DNA from: Phyllobacterium myrsinacearum
GTDB taxonomy: Bacteria > Pseudomonadota > Alphaproteobacteria > Rhizobiales > Rhizobiaceae
Assembly (NCBI RefSeq): GCF_014138285.1
Contig: NZ_JACGXN010000001.1
Span: 671,314-735,313 of the forward strand
Direction of reading: 5' to 3'
DNA: 64,000 nucleotides
Shown here: positions 17,914 through 26,736 of the stretch, one piece after another
Numbering within the stretch: the stretch's first letter is position 1
How the letters are laid out: each line of letters starts with the position of its first letter
Program-made: the position numbers and the translations under genes
The notes under the pieces: model-generated
Told to the model about the DNA's origin: nothing
Database searches by the model: none
Seen by the model: only the letters and a program-made list of their open reading frames with translations

Positions 17914-18723
17914 TTAGCCGAAGGCGGTTTCAGCGACAACGTCCAACATGTTGTCCATGAGCAAACCGCTAGCTGCAACCAGCGCCCCGTGGCGATAATC
18001 GCCTGTTTCATTGTTGCGCAGGCCATAGGTGAGCGGCTTGCCATCGGCAGTCAGGACATAGCCGCCGGCCTCCGCCAGGATCAGGTCCGCTGCCGCCAGA
18101 TCCCAGTCATGCGAGCTTGGCCGCACGAAGGTCCCGGCAATATCACCGCGGGCCACCATGGCAATGCGATAGGCGAGCGAGGCAATATAGGGCGCTGCAA
18201 CCATTGATTGCTGGAAATGCTCAGGCAGCTTCTTGAGGAAAGGTCCCGGCCCCGCCACCTTGAACGGAACACCGCTGGTGCTGACGTGGATGGCTGTGCC
18301 ATTCTGCTCAGCGCCCTGCCCCGGCAATGCTGTGATCGTCTGGCTGCGCGCCGGGCATTCCAGCACGCCAGCCACCGGGCGACCATCCTCGATAACCGCA
18401 ACGCTGACGCACCAGACGTCGGAACCTTCAATGAAAGCACGGGTACCATCAATCGGATCGACAACGAAAAAACGCCGGCGCGGCGTAGCCGCACGATCAT
18501 CAAGGGTTTCCTCAGAAATCCAGCCATAATCCGGCCGGGCAGTCAAAAGCATATCCTTCAGATATTTGTCCGCCGCAAGATCGGCCTCGCTCACCGGTGA
18601 ATTGCCTGTTTTCATCCAGACCTGCGGATCCTGGCGGAAGTAGGACAGGGCAATGCGCCCGGCCCCTTCGGCTGCTTCCCTGATCAGGGCAAGGTCATCA
18701 CGGTTTTGTTCATTTGCCGGCAA
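17914..18723 (-). CDS. cysQ: 3'(2'),5'-bisphosphate nucleotidase CysQ
   Basis: 269-residue inositol-phosphatase superfamily enzyme. Metal-binding motifs are EETLDD (about 75), DPIDGTRAFIEG (about 92-103) and WDLAAADLILAEAGG (about 210-224). It hydrolyses 3'-phosphoadenosine 5'-phosphate to AMP during sulfate assimilation. Its start region overlaps the end of pmbA by 14 nt, so it is part of the same transcript. Confidence 0.93.
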   Translation of the reverse strand: MPANEQNRDDLALIREAAEGAGRIALSYFRQDPQVWMKTGNSPVSEADLAADKYLKDMLLTARPDYGWISEETLDDRAATPRRRFFVVDPIDGTRAFIEGSDVWCVSVAVIEDGRPVAGVLECPARSQTITALPGQGAEQNGTAIHVSTSGVPFKVAGPGPFLKKLPEHFQQSMVAAPYIASLAYRIAMVARGDIAGTFVRPSSHDWDLAAADLILAEAGGYVLTADGKPLTYGLRNNETGDYRHGALVAASGLLMDNMLDVVAETAFG

Positions 18724-20053
18724 GAGTCATGCCTTCGATTACGAGTGTCGGACTGGCAACGCCAAAGTTACGATCAATATCATTCGCGGCCACCACGTTG
18801 AGGAACATGTCTTTCAGATTGGAGGCAATCGTAACTTCACTGACCGGGTAGGCAAGTTCTCCATTTTCGATCCAGTAGCCGGATGCGCCACGGCTGTACT
18901 GTCCCGTGATCATATCGACGCCCTGGCCGAAAAGCTCCGTGACATAGAAGCCCGTTCCCACCGATCGGATCAACGCTTCCGGTGTCTCGTCACCGGGTTC
19001 AATGGCAAAATTGGAGGATGAAGGAACCACGGTCGAGCCCGAACGAACACCACGGCCATTGGTACTCAGCCCCAATTCCTTCCCGGTGGATGTCGAAAGG
19101 AACCAGTGTTTCAAAACACCATTCTCGACCATCGTCAGCGCCTGCCCCTCGATCCCCTCGCCGTCGAACGGACGGGAAGACGATCCACGGATGCGCAACG
19201 GGTCATCCGTCACATTGATGCTGTCAGCGAGAATCTTCTGCCCCATGCGGTCTCTGAGGAAACTCGTCTTGCGTGCAACAGAAGCGCCATTGATGGCACT
19301 CGACAGATGCGAGGCAATCCCGCGCGCCACGCGGGGATCGTAGACCACGTTGACGACGCCTGTCTTGGCCTGTCGCGCGCCAAGGCGTTTGACCGCGCGT
19401 GCGGCGGCAGAACGGCCGATGGCCGCAGGGTTCTCAAGCGCCTCAAAATGCTGGCGCGAGGAAAAATCGTAGTCGCGTTCCATGCCCGTGCCCGAACCGG
19501 CAATCGCACTGACCGAACGGGAAAACCGCGACCCCATGTAATGGCCGACGAAACCGCCCGATGTCACGAGAACCATGCCGCCAAGTCCTGCGGAAGCCGA
19601 TGCACCTCCGGAATTGGTAACGCCTTCGACCGCAAGGGCAGCCTCTTCGGCTATCAGAGCATCCTGCGTCAGCCGCGCAGCGTCGACGACAGTGGGGTCA
19701 AAGAGATCGAGGTCGCGGATATCGCGCACCAGATTGGCCGAATCAGCAAGACCTTCAAAGGCATCATCAGGCGAAACCCTGGCCATGGCCACAGCACGTT
19801 CAGCGAGAATTTTCGGGTCTGAACCAGCGGTTGCCGATATGCTTGCCACTTTCCTGCCAACAAAGACGCGCAGGGAGAAATCGTCACTTTCCGAAGATTC
19901 GGTCGCCTCGACCTTGCCAAGCCTGACGCTGACACCCGTGGACCGCGAACGTACGACAACCGCATCTGCGGCGTCCGCTCCGGCTCGGCGTGCGGCTTCG
20001 ACAAGCGCAGCAGCATTGTCAACGAATTCGCGGGAATTGGCCGGCTCGATCAT
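18710..20053 (-). CDS. pmbA: TldD/PmbA family metalloprotease-like protein PmbA
   Basis: 447 residues in the PmbA branch of the TldD/TldE family. In enterobacteria the TldD-TldE (PmbA) pair matures microcin B17 and degrades CcdA. Family blocks include SRFSRSVSAIAG and RDYDFSSRQHFEALENP. The catalytic HExxxH is absent here and belongs to the TldD partner, as expected of PmbA. TldD is not in this window. Start choice: AGGG lies 6 nt before the ATG at 20053 (MIEPANSREFVDNAAALVEA). ATGs at 20059 and 20077 are less well spaced. Confidence 0.9.
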   Translation of the reverse strand: MIEPANSREFVDNAAALVEAARRAGADAADAVVVRSRSTGVSVRLGKVEATESSESDDFSLRVFVGRKVASISATAGSDPKILAERAVAMARVSPDDAFEGLADSANLVRDIRDLDLFDPTVVDAARLTQDALIAEEAALAVEGVTNSGGASASAGLGGMVLVTSGGFVGHYMGSRFSRSVSAIAGSGTGMERDYDFSSRQHFEALENPAAIGRSAAARAVKRLGARQAKTGVVNVVYDPRVARGIASHLSSAINGASVARKTSFLRDRMGQKILADSINVTDDPLRIRGSSSRPFDGEGIEGQALTMVENGVLKHWFLSTSTGKELGLSTNGRGVRSGSTVVPSSSNFAIEPGDETPEALIRSVGTGFYVTELFGQGVDMITGQYSRGASGYWIENGELAYPVSEVTIASNLKDMFLNVVAANDIDRNFGVASPTLVIEGMTLAGK

Positions 20054-20071
20054 ATTCATCCCTAGAGTTGA

Positions 20072-20114
20072 TTGCATGATAGGATGCAAGGACATATCTG
20101 ACCAATGATCAGAT
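20072..20114. promoter_or_regulatory. Palindromes in the pmbA / kef divergent region
   Basis: Two inverted repeats lie in the 143-nt divergent gap: TTGCAT-GATAGG-ATGCAA at 20072-20089 and ATCTGA-N7-TCAGAT at 20096-20114. They may be operators for one or both genes. No regulator is encoded next to them, so this is only suggestive. Confidence 0.3.
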
Positions 20115-20196
20115 GATGCACTGCCTCCTATATGGTGCAAATTGGGGTCTATCAAGGCAAACACGAGTAACATTCGCAACAGACTGGGTCAGGCTC

Positions 20197-22017
20197 ATGC
20201 TTTCACAAAGCGGCAATCTCTACTTTCAGGCACTGGCGCTCCTGGCTGGCGCGATTATTGCCGCTCCGTTGTTCAAACGGCTGGGCCTTGGCACGGTGCT
20301 TGGATATCTGGCCGCTGGCCTGCTCATCGGGCCGCTGGCCAATCTCATCACCGACGGCGAACAGGTTCTGCATTTTTCCGAACTGGGCGTGGTTTTCCTG
20401 CTGTTTGTAATCGGTCTGGAATTGAAACCAACGCGCCTCTGGAACATGCGCCATGCCATTTTCGGCCTCGGCGCCGCGCAGGTCATCGTGTCGGGCGCTG
20501 TGTTGACCGGGCTCATCCTCGCCTTCCATCTCATGAGCTGGCAGGCGGCACTGGTGATCGGGTTTGGTCTCGCCCTGTCGTCTACGGCATTCGCCATGCA
20601 GATCCTGGAAGAGCGCGGCGAGACCAATATGCCGCACGGACAGACGTCCTTCGCTATTTTGCTGTTTCAGGATCTGGCGATCGTTCCCCTGCTTGCGATG
20701 ATTCCGGTGCTTGCGCCGGGCTCCGCCCAGCATGAAGCTGATCCGCTTGGCAAATTCCTGATCGCCATCATCTGTATCGGCGCCATTGTTGCCGTCGGCC
20801 GCTACCTCCTTAACCCGCTGTTCCGTTTCATCGCCAACACCGGAGCACGCGAAGTGATGATCGCCGCTGCATTGTTCGTGGTGCTGGGTGCCGCGTTGCT
20901 GATGCAGTTTGCCGGGCTTTCCATGGCGATGGGCGCATTCATTGCCGGTGTGTTGCTGGCCGAATCGTCCTACCGTCACGAACTGGAAGCGGATATCGAA
21001 CCGTTCCGCGGCATATTCCTCGGCCTGTTCTTCATGGCAGTCGGCCTGTCGATCGACCTCAAGGTCATCCTCGCGGACTGGGAGATGATTCTTCTCGCGG
21101 TTCCCGTGTTCATGGCCGTAAAGGCTCTGGTCGTCTACATCCTCGCGCGGCTTTTCCGCTGCAACCACAACGATGCAATCCGCATCGCCTTCTTCCTGCC
21201 GCAGGGCGGTGAGTTCGGCTTCGTCCTGTTCACCACCGCAGCCGCTGCCGGACTGTTGAGCACATCCACGGCGTCCGAGATGATTGCCGTCATCACGCTG
21301 TCCATGGCCGTGATGCCGCTGTCTGTTGCTCTCGGCAACCGCTTTCTTGTCGACCCGAATGCCGAAGAACAGATCGACGAGGATTTCGACGGTGCCGCAG
21401 GTGCCGATGTGTTGATGATCGGCTTTTCCCGCTACGGCCAGATAGCCGCGCAAATCCTTCTGGCTGGCGGTACCAGCGTTACACTGATCGACGCTTCGGC
21501 CGACCGTATCCGTGCCGCCTCGAAATTCGGCTTCCGGATTTATTTCGGTGATGGCACGCGCAAGGAAGTGCTGGAGGCAGCCGGTATCCGCCAGGCAAAG
21601 ATTGTCGCCATCTGCACCCACAAGAAAGAAACCACCGATCGGATCGTTGAACTGATTCAGTCGGAATACCCTGACATCAAACTGTTCGTCCGTTCCTATG
21701 ATCGCGGTCACACGCTGAAGTTGCGGGCGCGCGGCGTGCAATATGAATTGCGCGAGACGTTCGAATCCGGCCTGCTCTTCGGTCGCCGCACGCTGGAAGA
21801 ACTCGGTACCAGCGAAGATGTTGCCTATGAGATCATGGAAGACATCCGCAATCGCGATGAAGACCGGTTGCATATTCAGGCGGCGGAAGGCTTGATGGCA
21901 GGCAATGATCTGCTTCTGACGCGCCCGGTAACACCGGAACCGCTGATCAAGCCCACGCGGGAATCCAAGCGCATCGATACGGAAGAGATGCTTCCGGACC
22001 CCGAACCGGCGGAGTAG
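20197..22017 (+). CDS. Kef-type monovalent cation:proton antiporter (CPA2) with TrkA-N domain
   Basis: 606 residues. About 12 transmembrane segments form the Na/H-exchanger-type pore (residues 5-380). A cytoplasmic RCK/TrkA-N domain follows (about 405-530), with a Rossmann glycine motif in VLMIGFSRYGQIAAQILLAG. The architecture is that of KefB/KefC, glutathione-gated K+ efflux systems that acidify the cytoplasm during electrophile stress. Whether this one is glutathione-gated is not shown. The start at 20197 (MLSQSGNLYFQALALLAGA) is preferred over 20113, which lies far upstream of the first membrane segment. Confidence 0.9.
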   Translation: MLSQSGNLYFQALALLAGAIIAAPLFKRLGLGTVLGYLAAGLLIGPLANLITDGEQVLHFSELGVVFLLFVIGLELKPTRLWNMRHAIFGLGAAQVIVSGAVLTGLILAFHLMSWQAALVIGFGLALSSTAFAMQILEERGETNMPHGQTSFAILLFQDLAIVPLLAMIPVLAPGSAQHEADPLGKFLIAIICIGAIVAVGRYLLNPLFRFIANTGAREVMIAAALFVVLGAALLMQFAGLSMAMGAFIAGVLLAESSYRHELEADIEPFRGIFLGLFFMAVGLSIDLKVILADWEMILLAVPVFMAVKALVVYILARLFRCNHNDAIRIAFFLPQGGEFGFVLFTTAAAAGLLSTSTASEMIAVITLSMAVMPLSVALGNRFLVDPNAEEQIDEDFDGAAGADVLMIGFSRYGQIAAQILLAGGTSVTLIDASADRIRAASKFGFRIYFGDGTRKEVLEAAGIRQAKIVAICTHKKETTDRIVELIQSEYPDIKLFVRSYDRGHTLKLRARGVQYELRETFESGLLFGRRTLEELGTSEDVAYEIMEDIRNRDEDRLHIQAAEGLMAGNDLLLTRPVTPEPLIKPTRESKRIDTEEMLPDPEPAE

Positions 22018-22129
22018 GCCAGTTTCCGCATACGGGACGGCAAAACCCGGATCGGTAGGACTACGGATTCTGCTGCAGGAGCATTCCTGATAGAAGCTGC
22101 GAAAGCTAATTCAATTAGGCTCATTTATC

Positions 22130-22303
22130 ATGATGACACTCGCAGTCGCATCAAGGCATGAACCGGAATCCGTAATAGACTGCGGGTTTCAGGGACGGAC
22201 GTTTGATCGCCTGGCCATGGCGTTCCTGTGGTATGGCATGGCGGCATTCGGAATGGGTTTCTGGTACCTTGTCGGCCTCAAAATATTGTCGTTGCTTTCA
22301 TGA
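22130..22303 (+). CDS. Small putative membrane protein (57 aa)
   Basis: An open frame of 57 residues, MMTLAVASRHEPESVIDCGF followed by a hydrophobic second half rich in Gly/Met/Trp (AMAFLWYGMAAFGMGFWYLV) that would make one membrane helix. A weak TTAGG lies 10-13 nt upstream. It fills most of the gap between the antiporter gene and the convergent patatin gene. No family is recognised. It could be a real small protein or chance. Confidence 0.45.
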   Translation: MMTLAVASRHEPESVIDCGFQGRTFDRLAMAFLWYGMAAFGMGFWYLVGLKILSLLS

Positions 22304-22395
22304 GTTGAGAGCCGATTCCTGATTCAAGGCGGCTTCGCTTGAAAGCTGGGGCATATCAGGCGGCAATTAGGAAGAGAGACGCCGGAACTCGGAGC

Positions 22396-23298
22396 TTATT
22401 CCTGCTCGGTGTGTTCCGTATAGGTAATGGCGGCGTCGACCGCCCGCTTCAGCTCCTCCTTGATGCCGATCGACTCTTGCAGGACCTGCTCGACCCTGAG
22501 AAAGTCGAGAACACCAAACCGGGCGACGCTGGGCCGCAGGAAGATTGCAGGCGGATCAGTCCGCAGCCGCGTGGCGATAATGGATTGCATCATCAGCTGG
22601 CTTGCGCCGAACATGGCGTCAATCGAGGACGGGAACTTGCGGCCATCGCCTTCCGGCCCACCGACCACATCGATGCCGATGACAAATTTGGCTTTGTCCT
22701 TGAGATGATCGAACGGCACAGGATTGTAGATTCCACCGTCGATCAGCACACGGTCATCGCGGCGCACCGGCCGAAACAGGGCCGGTATGGCCGCAGAAGC
22801 CGCAATGGCGTTTAAAAGGTCACCTTCGTCGATGGGGATTTCCCGCTGCCCGTAAAAGTCCGTTGCGGTGACGCTGAGCGGAATGGACAGTTCCTCGAAA
22901 GTCTCGGGTATCTGCTCCGGCAGAAAGGTCTTGAGGATTTTCTCGATATTGAACTGGCTGAAACGGATACCACCGCCGAACATTTCGCCGAATGTCGCCG
23001 GGCGCAGGCGCCAGAGGCGCGCAGCGATCTCGGCTCGGCGAGACAGGGTTGCAATCGCATATTCACGGATATCCCGGCCGGCCATACCGGCAGCCATCCC
23101 CGCCCCCATGATCGCACCAATGGACGAGCCGGAAATCGCCGCGGGTCGAATACCCAGCTCATCCAGTGCTTCGATCACATTGATATGTGCCAATCCCCTC
23201 GCGCCGCCACCACCGAAGGCAATGGCAAAGCTTGGCGAACTGCTGACGAGACCTGTTCCGGCAGAACCGGTTACACTTTCGAGATCACGCGCGCTCAT
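22396..23298 (-). CDS. Patatin-like phospholipase (RssA type)
   Basis: 300 residues. The oxyanion hole is GGGGARGLAHINVIEAL (about 29-45), the catalytic serine lies in GSSIG (about 57-61), and the catalytic aspartate in IDGGIYNPVP (about 190). This Ser-Asp dyad places it among bacterial patatin-like lipid acyl hydrolases. The substrate is unknown. It lies 29 nt downstream of the M16 pair on the same strand and may be co-transcribed. Confidence 0.9.
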   Translation of the reverse strand: MSARDLESVTGSAGTGLVSSSPSFAIAFGGGGARGLAHINVIEALDELGIRPAAISGSSIGAIMGAGMAAGMAGRDIREYAIATLSRRAEIAARLWRLRPATFGEMFGGGIRFSQFNIEKILKTFLPEQIPETFEELSIPLSVTATDFYGQREIPIDEGDLLNAIAASAAIPALFRPVRRDDRVLIDGGIYNPVPFDHLKDKAKFVIGIDVVGGPEGDGRKFPSSIDAMFGASQLMMQSIIATRLRTDPPAIFLRPSVARFGVLDFLRVEQVLQESIGIKEELKRAVDAAITYTEHTEQE

Positions 23299-23327
23299 GG
23301 GATATCCTTGTCACTCGGGTCCGTACA

Positions 23328-24647
23328 TCAGGACTGGGGCGGACCAACGATCAGAATGGCGGGTTCGGTTTCCAGCAGTTTCTTTGCCGCAGCCTTAACC
23401 TGATCAAGGGTCACGGCATTGATCAGGTCAGCCCGCTTGTCGATATAATCCCGGCCGAGATGTTCATCCTGAAGGCCGATGAGTGTGCTCGCCACTGCCG
23501 ATGACGAATCGAGATTGTTGATCGCATAGGAGCCGACAAGATATTTCTTGGCCTCGGACAGCTCATTCTCCGTCGGCCCATCCTGGGCCATGCGGGCAAC
23601 CTCGTCCTTGAGAATCTGCAGGGTTTCCCCGGCCCGGTCGGAACGTGTCGCGGTGGAAATTGTCAGGGCCGCCATATGATCCCGGCTGACGAGAGCCGAA
23701 CCGGCGGAATAGGCAAGACCGCGCTTTTCGCGAACCTCGGTATAGATACGCGAGGAGAAGCTTCCGCCACCCAGAATGTGGTTCATGATGAAGGCCGGGA
23801 AGAAATCGGCATCCTGACGCCGTACCCCGGGATAGACCATGGAGATGGATGTCTGCGGCAGCGGGTAATCGACGCGGGTGGTCTTGCCAAGCGCAAGATT
23901 GGCGTCCTTAACGGGCTCAAGCTGGGCTTTTTCGGGCAGATCGCCAAAGACCTTGTCGAGCAAAGGCGCCAACTGTTCCGGGCTGATCGAGCCAACCACA
24001 CCAACGATCAGCTTGTCCCGCGCGAATACACGTTTGTGATATCCCGCGAGATCGTCGCGGGTGACAGATGTCAGGCTGGTTTCGGTGCCCTGCGACTGGC
24101 GGCCATACGGATGGTCGCCGTAGAGCGCCTCGGCAAATTTACGCCCGGCAATGGTGTTCGGATCGCGCTCCGAAGCCTTGATGTTCGCAATGATCTGCTG
24201 GCGGATCCGATCGATTGGCGCCTGGTCGAAACGTGGCTTGTTGACGGCAAGAGCAAGAAGATCGACAGCTTCATCACGCCTGTCGGCCAACATGCGCATG
24301 GCGCCAGAAATACGGTCATCGTCAGCGGTGAAACCCATTTCAGCGCCAGCATCATCGAGTTTTTCCTGAAACGCGTCTGAATCAAGATCACCAGCGCCCT
24401 CGTCAAAGAGCCCGGTCATCAGATTGGCAAGCCCTTCCTTGCCTTTGGGGTCCTGGGCCGAGCCGCCTTCGAAGGAGAACCGCAGAGCGATCAGTGGCAC
24501 AAAATCATCCTGCACCAGCCAGGCGCGAATACCTTTGGGGGAAACCACTTCCTTGATTTCCACAGCATAAACAGGCGCTGCAGCAAGGATAACCAACAGA
24601 AATGCAGCAGCAATTCTGCTGAAAACGGGTGTCAACACTCTGGTCAT
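23328..24647 (-). CDS. M16 family peptidase-like protein, inactive partner
   Basis: 439 residues with a signal peptide (about 1-28, ending APVYA) and two M16 repeats. The zinc motif HxxEH is missing. The equivalent segment reads [14 protein letters not shown], so this is the non-catalytic subunit. Such proteins pair with an adjacent active M16 protein to form a periplasmic clamshell peptidase. Its ATG overlaps the stop of the upstream partner by 4 nt (24644-24647). Confidence 0.92.
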   Translation of the reverse strand: MTRVLTPVFSRIAAAFLLVILAAAPVYAVEIKEVVSPKGIRAWLVQDDFVPLIALRFSFEGGSAQDPKGKEGLANLMTGLFDEGAGDLDSDAFQEKLDDAGAEMGFTADDDRISGAMRMLADRRDEAVDLLALAVNKPRFDQAPIDRIRQQIIANIKASERDPNTIAGRKFAEALYGDHPYGRQSQGTETSLTSVTRDDLAGYHKRVFARDKLIVGVVGSISPEQLAPLLDKVFGDLPEKAQLEPVKDANLALGKTTRVDYPLPQTSISMVYPGVRRQDADFFPAFIMNHILGGGSFSSRIYTEVREKRGLAYSAGSALVSRDHMAALTISTATRSDRAGETLQILKDEVARMAQDGPTENELSEAKKYLVGSYAINNLDSSSAVASTLIGLQDEHLGRDYIDKRADLINAVTLDQVKAAAKKLLETEPAILIVGPPQS

Positions 24648-26113
24648 TGGATGACTCCCTCAGTTTGCGGCTCAACAGGTGCGGCCTCTCCGGTCGATGG
24701 TATCTTCTCGTCCGGTTTGCCATCCTCCGGCATCAGATAACTAGTGACGGAATGTGCATCAACGAGATAGCGCTTGGCTACATCCTGAATATCCTGAACC
24801 TTTACAGCCTGGATCCGATCAGGCCATTCCTGAACATCCTTGATTGTCTGGCCGGTCGACAGGGTCGAGCCATAAATGCGAGCCATTCCGGCCTGGCTGT
24901 CACGGGCAAAAATGACGCTCTTCAGAAAGCGGTTGCGGGCTTTTTCCAATTCATCCGCAGTGACGCCATCCTTGATGATCCGCGCGACTTGGGCGTCGAC
25001 ACCGTCTTCAACCTGCTGCAGCGAGGCCGAACCGCGCGGCGCGCCATAGACGGAGAATGTACCATCATCCAGCGCACCACCCTGATAGTAGACACCGGCG
25101 CTCGCCGCCAGCCCGTCCTTCACCACCAGAGCCTGATAGACGCGGCTGCGCGTGGAGCCCCCAAGAATTTCGCTTAGAAGATCAAGTGCCTCGGCCTCAC
25201 CTGGCTTTGCATTGTTGTAGGAAGGCACCAGCCATATTTTCTGGAAACTTGGCTGCGATACGCGCGCATCCGCCAGCGACACCGTGCGCTTGGTGTTCTG
25301 TTCCGGTTCCTGCGGCCTTTCGCGTTTGCCGGGTTCAGAACGGCGGGGTACCTTGCCATAGGTTTTTTCGGCCAGCGCTTTTACCGTGTCCGCGTCGACA
25401 TCGCCGGAGACGACAAGCGTCGCATTATTCGGTGTGTAGAATTTTTCATAGAATGCCAGCGCATCCTTGAGATTGAGCTGCTCCATCTCGTGCAGCCAGC
25501 CGATCACCGGAAAACGATAGGGATGGTTCTGGTAGAGCGTTGCATTGACTTCTTCAGACAGCAATGCCGCCGGGTTCGTATCGGTGCGCGAACGCCGTTC
25601 CTCCAGAACGACATCGCGCTCCGTCTTCACAACATCCTCATTGAGAATGAGATTTTCCATGCGGTCCGCTTCATAGGTCATGACCATTTCAAGCGCCTGC
25701 GGCGAAACCTGCTGGAAGAAAGCCGTGTAATCATAGGAGGTGAAGGCATTCTCCTGGCCGCCGATCTCGGCAACCTTGCGGGAGAATTCACCGGCCGGAT
25801 AGGTCTTGGTCGCCTTGAACATCAGATGTTCGAAGAAATGTGCGATACCTGACTTGCCCGGGTCCTCGTCGGCCGATCCCACATGATACCACAGCATATG
25901 GGTGACAACCGGTGCGCGATGATCAGGAATCACCACCACTTCGAGACCATTTTGCAGATGGAACGATGTTACACCGGCGCTGTCAGCTTTCTGGACCTCG
26001 GCGGTCAGTTGCGCCATCGTCTGGGCATTTGCGGGAAGGATGAAACCGGCAGTTGATAGGGTCCCGGCCAGAATGAATGCCGCAACGGTACGGCTCAATA
26101 TTTGCGACATCAA
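24644..26113 (-). CDS. M16 family zinc metallopeptidase, catalytic partner
   Basis: 489 residues with a signal peptide (about 1-30, ending PANAQ). The inverted zinc motif HFFEH is in [20 protein letters not shown] (about 88-107), with a further conserved segment RNFITSYDY-like ([14 protein letters not shown]). It degrades peptides in the periplasm, together with the translationally coupled partner downstream. Physiological substrates are unknown. It has a proline/glutamate-rich C-terminal tail (about 470-489). Confidence 0.93.
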   Translation of the reverse strand: MMSQILSRTVAAFILAGTLSTAGFILPANAQTMAQLTAEVQKADSAGVTSFHLQNGLEVVVIPDHRAPVVTHMLWYHVGSADEDPGKSGIAHFFEHLMFKATKTYPAGEFSRKVAEIGGQENAFTSYDYTAFFQQVSPQALEMVMTYEADRMENLILNEDVVKTERDVVLEERRSRTDTNPAALLSEEVNATLYQNHPYRFPVIGWLHEMEQLNLKDALAFYEKFYTPNNATLVVSGDVDADTVKALAEKTYGKVPRRSEPGKRERPQEPEQNTKRTVSLADARVSQPSFQKIWLVPSYNNAKPGEAEALDLLSEILGGSTRSRVYQALVVKDGLAASAGVYYQGGALDDGTFSVYGAPRGSASLQQVEDGVDAQVARIIKDGVTADELEKARNRFLKSVIFARDSQAGMARIYGSTLSTGQTIKDVQEWPDRIQAVKVQDIQDVAKRYLVDAHSVTSYLMPEDGKPDEKIPSTGEAAPVEPQTEGVIQ

Positions 26114-26167
26114 TCTTCCTTCGCAATTCTGTTCAATACCGGAACGATTCTGATCCGGTCGTGTGAT

Positions 26168-26725
26168 TTAGCCGCTCAACGTGACAAATCGTATGATCGT
26201 TCCGCCGTAGTGACGTTCTTCCACCACCGAGAATCGCGAATCCAGATTGATCACGGCCTCAGCCTCTTCTTCAAGCACGAGAAGTGTGTCGGGATTGAGC
26301 CAGCCGCCCTCCAGAGCGGATTTGAAGGCGAATTCGCCAAGGCCCTTGCCGTAGGGCGGATCGGCAAACACGAGGTCGAAGGGCTCTATTGTTCCGGCAT
26401 CACCAAGTTTAGCCGCATCGCGGCGGAAAATTTTGGTGTTGCCAAGCAAACCAAAGCTTTCGACATTGGTGCGGATCAGGCCGCGCCCTTCCGTCGACTC
26501 CTCAATGAACACGCCGTAGCGCGCGCCCCGGGACATGGCTTCTAACCCAAGCGCGCCCGTTCCAGCGAAAAGATCCAGCACGCGGGTCGCTTCAAATTTT
26601 TCCGGATAATTGTGCACCAGAATGTTGAACAGGCTTTCCCGCGTCCGGTCCGTGGTCGGCCGGATGGCATTGGTATTAGGCGTTGCCAATGCCCGCCCGC
26701 GAAATTTACCGCCGACAATCCGCAT
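26168..26725 (-). CDS. rsmD: 16S rRNA (guanine(966)-N(2))-methyltransferase
   Basis: 185 residues. The SAM-binding segment is VLDLFAGTGALGLEAMSRGA (about 49-68) and the catalytic motif DPPY is in DLVFADPPYGKGLGEF (about 120). It methylates G966 of 16S rRNA in the 30S subunit. The ATG at 26725 (MRIVGGKFRGRALATPNTNA) is chosen over a GTG three codons upstream. It follows rluB by 11 nt, so two RNA-modification genes share a transcript. Confidence 0.94.
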   Translation of the reverse strand: MRIVGGKFRGRALATPNTNAIRPTTDRTRESLFNILVHNYPEKFEATRVLDLFAGTGALGLEAMSRGARYGVFIEESTEGRGLIRTNVESFGLLGNTKIFRRDAAKLGDAGTIEPFDLVFADPPYGKGLGEFAFKSALEGGWLNPDTLLVLEEEAEAVINLDSRFSVVEERHYGGTIIRFVTLSG

Positions 26726-26736
26726 CAAGTCCACGC

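Noticed and set aside
20203..21873. 556-codon open frame on the minus strand
   Set aside because: It lies opposite the Kef antiporter gene and is full of Asp/Gln/His, typical of antisense to a membrane protein.
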